DNA from: Deltaproteobacteria bacterium
Lineage (GTDB): Bacteria > Desulfobacterota > Desulfarculia > Adiutricales > Adiutricaceae
Direction: 5' to 3'
DNA length: 23,483 nucleotides
Assembly: GCA_031277995.1 (NCBI GenBank)
Contig: JAITLH010000085.1
Coordinates: 1 to 23,483 of the forward strand
Made by a program: the position numbers and the translations under genes. Below the pieces are notes generated by a model. That model did no database searches and was not told the origin of the DNA. It saw nothing but the letters and a program-made list of their open reading frames with translations. Below are positions 20,614 to 23,483 of the stretch, piece by piece (position 1 is the stretch's first letter; each line of letters starts with the position of its first letter).

Positions 20614-22860
20614 TTACGACCAGGAGCGGTACGGAATGGTCACGATAAAGCTGGTGCCTCGGGGCGGGTTGTCGGTTACCCTGATAAAGCCTTCATGATC
20701 CCTAACGATGGTGTTGACGATGGAAAGCCCAAGGCCTTTGCCTTCGCCGTGTCCGGAGGTTACGTAGGGTTCAAAGATTCTGTCGCGGACCTCGGGTTTT
20801 AGCCCGGGGCCGTTGTCGGAGACGGTTAGGCTGACCCCGGCCAGCTCGTCAATGTCTATGACCAGATCTATTTTGCCATGGCCGTTGGTGGCGGCGGCGG
20901 AGTTGGCCAAAAGATTGGTGACCACGCGGCCAATTTGTTCCGGGTCAAAGGCGAAGGTTTTTGGGGCCTTTTTCACGGTCAAGGTAAACTCAAGTCCCGA
21001 ATGGGCGGAGCGGAAAAGGGACAAACTCTCCTCGATGACCTCAACGAAGTTGGCCGGTTTGGGGTTAATTTCCGGGAGCCTGGCGAACTGGGAAAACTCG
21101 TCCACGAGGTTTCTCATGTTTTCCACTTGCCTGACGATGACGGAAGTGCATTCTTCAAAGATTTCCCTGTCCCCGCCCGGCGCTATCTGATCGCCAAAGC
21201 GGCGCATGAGTCTTTGGGCCGAAAGGGATATGGGCGTCAAAGGGTTTTTTATTTCATGGGCGATTCTTTTGGCGACCTCGCGCCAAGCGGCCATGCGCTG
21301 GGCCTTTTCCAGTTCGCTGATATCGTCGAAGGTGACCAGATCCCCGATTTCGCTCCCGTCCTCGTCTTTGAGTTTGGTGCGGCTCAAGGTCAAACTTAAG
21401 GTTTTGTCCAAAACCTCCAAAAAAACGTGTTCCCGGTTTTTGACCGGCGTTCCGGGATGGCCCAAAAGCGGCAAGATAAATTCCGGCTCGGGTTGCCCCA
21501 AAGTCAAGTCCTCCAGGCCCAACATGTCCCTGGCCGCTTGGTTTATGTCGACCAGGTGGTGGTCAAGGTCGGTTACCAAAACCCCCGAGGAAACCTGTTT
21601 AAGTACCGTCTCGACAAACCTGCGGCGGCGATCGATTTCGGTATAGCTTTCCCGAAGTTCGGAAGTCATCTGGTTAAAGGCCTGGACGAGCTGGGCCATT
21701 TCCCCGCTTTTGTGGACCGGGGTTAAAACGTAGTCCAGATCCCCCTTGGCGACTTTTTTGGTGCCTTCGACCAGCTCCGTTACCGGCCCGGCCAAAGATC
21801 CGGCCAAGTGCGAGCCTATCCAGATCGACAAAAAAACGGCCAGTAGCGTGACCCCGGCCAGGGAGGTCATCTGGGTAACCCTAAAAGGCCTGGAGATGCC
21901 CAAGGCCAAGCGGTAATGGGCCAGGCCCTGACGGACGAGCTCAACCTGGGCGCCGATGTCGCCGCGCTTATGGCCGCTAATGGCCAAAAACCCCAAAAGG
22001 CCTTTGGCCCCACGCAAGGGAGCGATGAGGCGATCGGGGTTTGAATCGGAATGCCGCTCCTTTGGCCCCCTGATTGAATACGGCACCATGGCCTCGTTAG
22101 CCGCCCAATCCATCGAGGCAAAAAATAGCGGTTCTATGGGCATGGCCGGTTCTCCCCCGCTTGAGCCGGCCACCAAGCCGCCTCCGGGTTCATAGAACTC
22201 GGCCAAATCCAGCCCCAAAAGTTCCCTTTGTTCTTGGAGGATCTTCGAGACCCTCGCCTCGGTTAGTTCCCCCCCATTTCCAGCGTCCGCCCCGGCGCCC
22301 GCCGCCCCAACGCCCGCCCCGGCGCCCACCGCCCCGGCGGTCCCGTTTTCGGTTAGCCCTGGGTTAATTTTTTCAATGAGCGTCTCTAGTTTACTCTTCA
22401 TAAGCTCTTGATCGAGACTTTGGGTATATTCGGAGAGGGCCAAGGCGTCATCTAGGGTGTCTCTGATACTGGAACTAAACCAAGTTTCCTGATCTTGCCC
22501 GATCAAAAGGTATGAAAAATAAAAGATCATGAGCGTGGGCATTAACGAAAGGCCGATGAAAGACACCACCATCTTGGTCTGGAGGTTACCGTAATTTCGC
22601 TGTTCGAAAAATACCCGATAAAGGCCCCGCAAAATTAAAAACAGCAACAGCCCCAATATGAAAACCGACATATTGATGCTGACCAGGGTGATTACGCCCT
22701 GGTTGCCGGACAAAGACGGCCCCAGATTCAAAAGCTGCCGTTGAACGATGATCAGTAAAATCAGCGAAAGGATGGATAGGATTATTAAGCCGCGGTCAAA
22801 GATCTTTTTTTTGCGGCTAAGTTCCGGGGAAAGGGGCGGTATACTTGATTGATTGGGCAT
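20614..22860 (-). CDS. ntrY: NtrY-like membrane sensor histidine kinase
   Basis: NtrY kinases sense nitrogen or redox state and phosphorylate the sigma-54 activator NtrX. From ATG 22860 (AGGGA, 7-nt spacer; an in-frame TTG at 22899 is less likely) the protein has 748 aa. It has three N-terminal membrane segments (about 25-40, 58-77, 98-121), an extracytoplasmic part with a Gly/Ala-rich insert (about 173-200), a fourth membrane segment (about 333-350), HAMP (351-405), PAS (415-515), HisKA with RIAHEIKNPLTP (His535) and HATPase: NLLANS (N box), SDNGPGLKP (G1), FEPYVTSGHGEGKGLGLS (F/G2). The architecture is that of NtrY. The response regulator that normally follows it is absent; the next gene is the convergent Can1-like one. 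Confidence 0.85.
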   Translation of the reverse strand: MPNQSSIPPLSPELSRKKKIFDRGLIILSILSLILLIIVQRQLLNLGPSLSGNQGVITLVSINMSVFILGLLLFLILRGLYRVFFEQRNYGNLQTKMVVSFIGLSLMPTLMIFYFSYLLIGQDQETWFSSSIRDTLDDALALSEYTQSLDQELMKSKLETLIEKINPGLTENGTAGAVGAGAGVGAAGAGADAGNGGELTEARVSKILQEQRELLGLDLAEFYEPGGGLVAGSSGGEPAMPIEPLFFASMDWAANEAMVPYSIRGPKERHSDSNPDRLIAPLRGAKGLLGFLAISGHKRGDIGAQVELVRQGLAHYRLALGISRPFRVTQMTSLAGVTLLAVFLSIWIGSHLAGSLAGPVTELVEGTKKVAKGDLDYVLTPVHKSGEMAQLVQAFNQMTSELRESYTEIDRRRRFVETVLKQVSSGVLVTDLDHHLVDINQAARDMLGLEDLTLGQPEPEFILPLLGHPGTPVKNREHVFLEVLDKTLSLTLSRTKLKDEDGSEIGDLVTFDDISELEKAQRMAAWREVAKRIAHEIKNPLTPISLSAQRLMRRFGDQIAPGGDREIFEECTSVIVRQVENMRNLVDEFSQFARLPEINPKPANFVEVIEESLSLFRSAHSGLEFTLTVKKAPKTFAFDPEQIGRVVTNLLANSAAATNGHGKIDLVIDIDELAGVSLTVSDNGPGLKPEVRDRIFEPYVTSGHGEGKGLGLSIVNTIVRDHEGFIRVTDNPPRGTSFIVTIPYRSWS

Positions 22861-23133
22861 TGGCTGATCCCTAAATTGTGGCGAGCTGGGCCGATTCAAA
22901 CCGGTAGATCAAATTTTACTCCAAATCGCCCCAACCGGGCAAACTTCCCAGCCATCCTTTCCCCTTGGTTAGCGATGTTTTTCGCGGCGTTTATCGTCAG
23001 GCGGGCCGCCTGACGCCTTTACTTCCGGCGTTCAAAAATAGCCCTATTGACCGACTGGCGAAAGGCTCGGACGACTTAATACAACCTTTTCGTTCGCGCC
23101 GCGATCAAAATTCATTTGAACGGCGCAAACTAT
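22861..23133. promoter_or_regulatory. Upstream region of ntrY with a 21-bp palindrome
   Basis: At 22995-23015, 10-bp arms (CGTCAGGCGG and its exact complement) flank a single G. It lies 135 bp upstream of the ntrY start and about 120 bp before the 53-bp repeat array. It may be an operator for a dimeric regulator or a REP-type hairpin. No gene recognised. Confidence 0.45.
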
Positions 23134-23483
23134 TTTCAACAAGACTCTTGACAACCATGCTATAATCGAATATAGAATTAGCATATTTCTAACAAGACTC
23201 TTGACAACCACGCTATGATTGATTATAAAAATAGCATAGTTCTACCATGGCCCTTGATGAGTAGGCTATGATTGCTTATAAAAATAGCTTGGTTCTAACA
23301 AGGCCCGTGAAAAGTATGCTATAACTGATTATAAAAATAGCAGTATTCTAACAAAGCTTTTGACAACCACGCTATGATTGATTATAAAAATAGCTTGGTT
23401 CTAACAAGGCTCGTGAAAAGTATGCTATAACTGATTATAAAAATAGCATAGTTCTACCATGGCCCTTGATGAGTATGCTATGA
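23134..23483 (+). repeat. Exact 53-bp tandem array, each unit with a promoter-like pair; continues past the window
   Basis: Units start at 23134, 23187, 23240, 23293, 23346, 23399 and 23452, every one 53 bp apart; the last is cut by the window edge. Each ends with the conserved GATTATAAAAATAGC-type block and holds a GCTAT/ATAGC inverted repeat. The more variable part alternates among three recurring variants (with TTGACAACC, TTGATGAG or GTGAAAAG). In the first, second and fifth units TTGACA is followed after 17 bp by TATAGA or TATAAA, near-consensus sigma-70 spacing. AT-rich in GC-rich surroundings. Not CRISPR: the variable parts recur rather than being unique. Confidence 0.9.

Noticed and set aside
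23134..23483. Possible CRISPR array
   Set aside because: The variable segments recur among units, the total period is 53 bp, and the conserved part grades into the variable part; this is a tandem repeat, not unique spacers.

Overview
The window is about 23.5 kb of GC-rich bacterial chromosome with compact gene pairs, long GC-rich gaps and a few AT-rich patches. A deltaproteobacterial (Desulfobacterota-like) host is the best guess. It rests on an NtrY-type kinase, a sigma-54-like promoter and an HD-GYP/HEAT-repeat pair. This is inference; there is no rRNA or other phylogenetic marker.

Layout. (1) 32-2683, minus strand: TPR protein, SAM methyltransferase and a divergent NadA-like protein, a probable operon. 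(2) 2684-3899: gene-free, with promoter-like and operator-like sequences. (3) 3900-4271: Ala/Pro/Glu-rich lipoprotein, followed by a strong intrinsic terminator. (4) 4609-7957, plus strand: HAD phosphatase (gph-like), coaE, an ASCH-domain protein and rarA. A 64-bp tandem duplication sits exactly on the gph/coaE junction. (5) 7958-9502: a mobile-element zone with short terminal-repeat-like copies in both orientations, three tandem 95-bp hairpin repeats, and an AT-rich IS200/IS605-type transposase gene whose HUH motif reads YUH. (6) 9584-11116: exported OB-fold protein, then small unrecognised minus-strand genes including a 22-codon ORF with a very strong ribosome binding site. (7) 11357-15317, minus: HEAT-repeat protein and HD-GYP protein. 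The HEAT gene's start codon lies in the loop of a perfect 8-bp hairpin. (8) 15893-18006, minus: class A acid phosphatase and CinA with a degenerate deamidase domain. (9) 18416-20452, plus: a 678-aa protein with two CARF-like domains and a PD-(D/E)XK-like domain, resembling the type III CRISPR ancillary nuclease Can1, with no cas gene or CRISPR array in view. (10) 20614-22860, minus: NtrY-like histidine kinase. (11) 23134-23483: an exact 53-bp tandem array in which each unit carries a sigma-70 promoter-like pair; it runs off the window edge.

Most genes are housekeeping or signalling: CoA and NAD metabolism, replication-stress response, c-di-GMP-type and nitrogen-type signalling. The strongest candidates for something new are the orphan Can1-like protein with a replaced catalytic Glu, the promoter-bearing repeat array, the start codon in a hairpin loop, and the duplicated translational-coupling junction.
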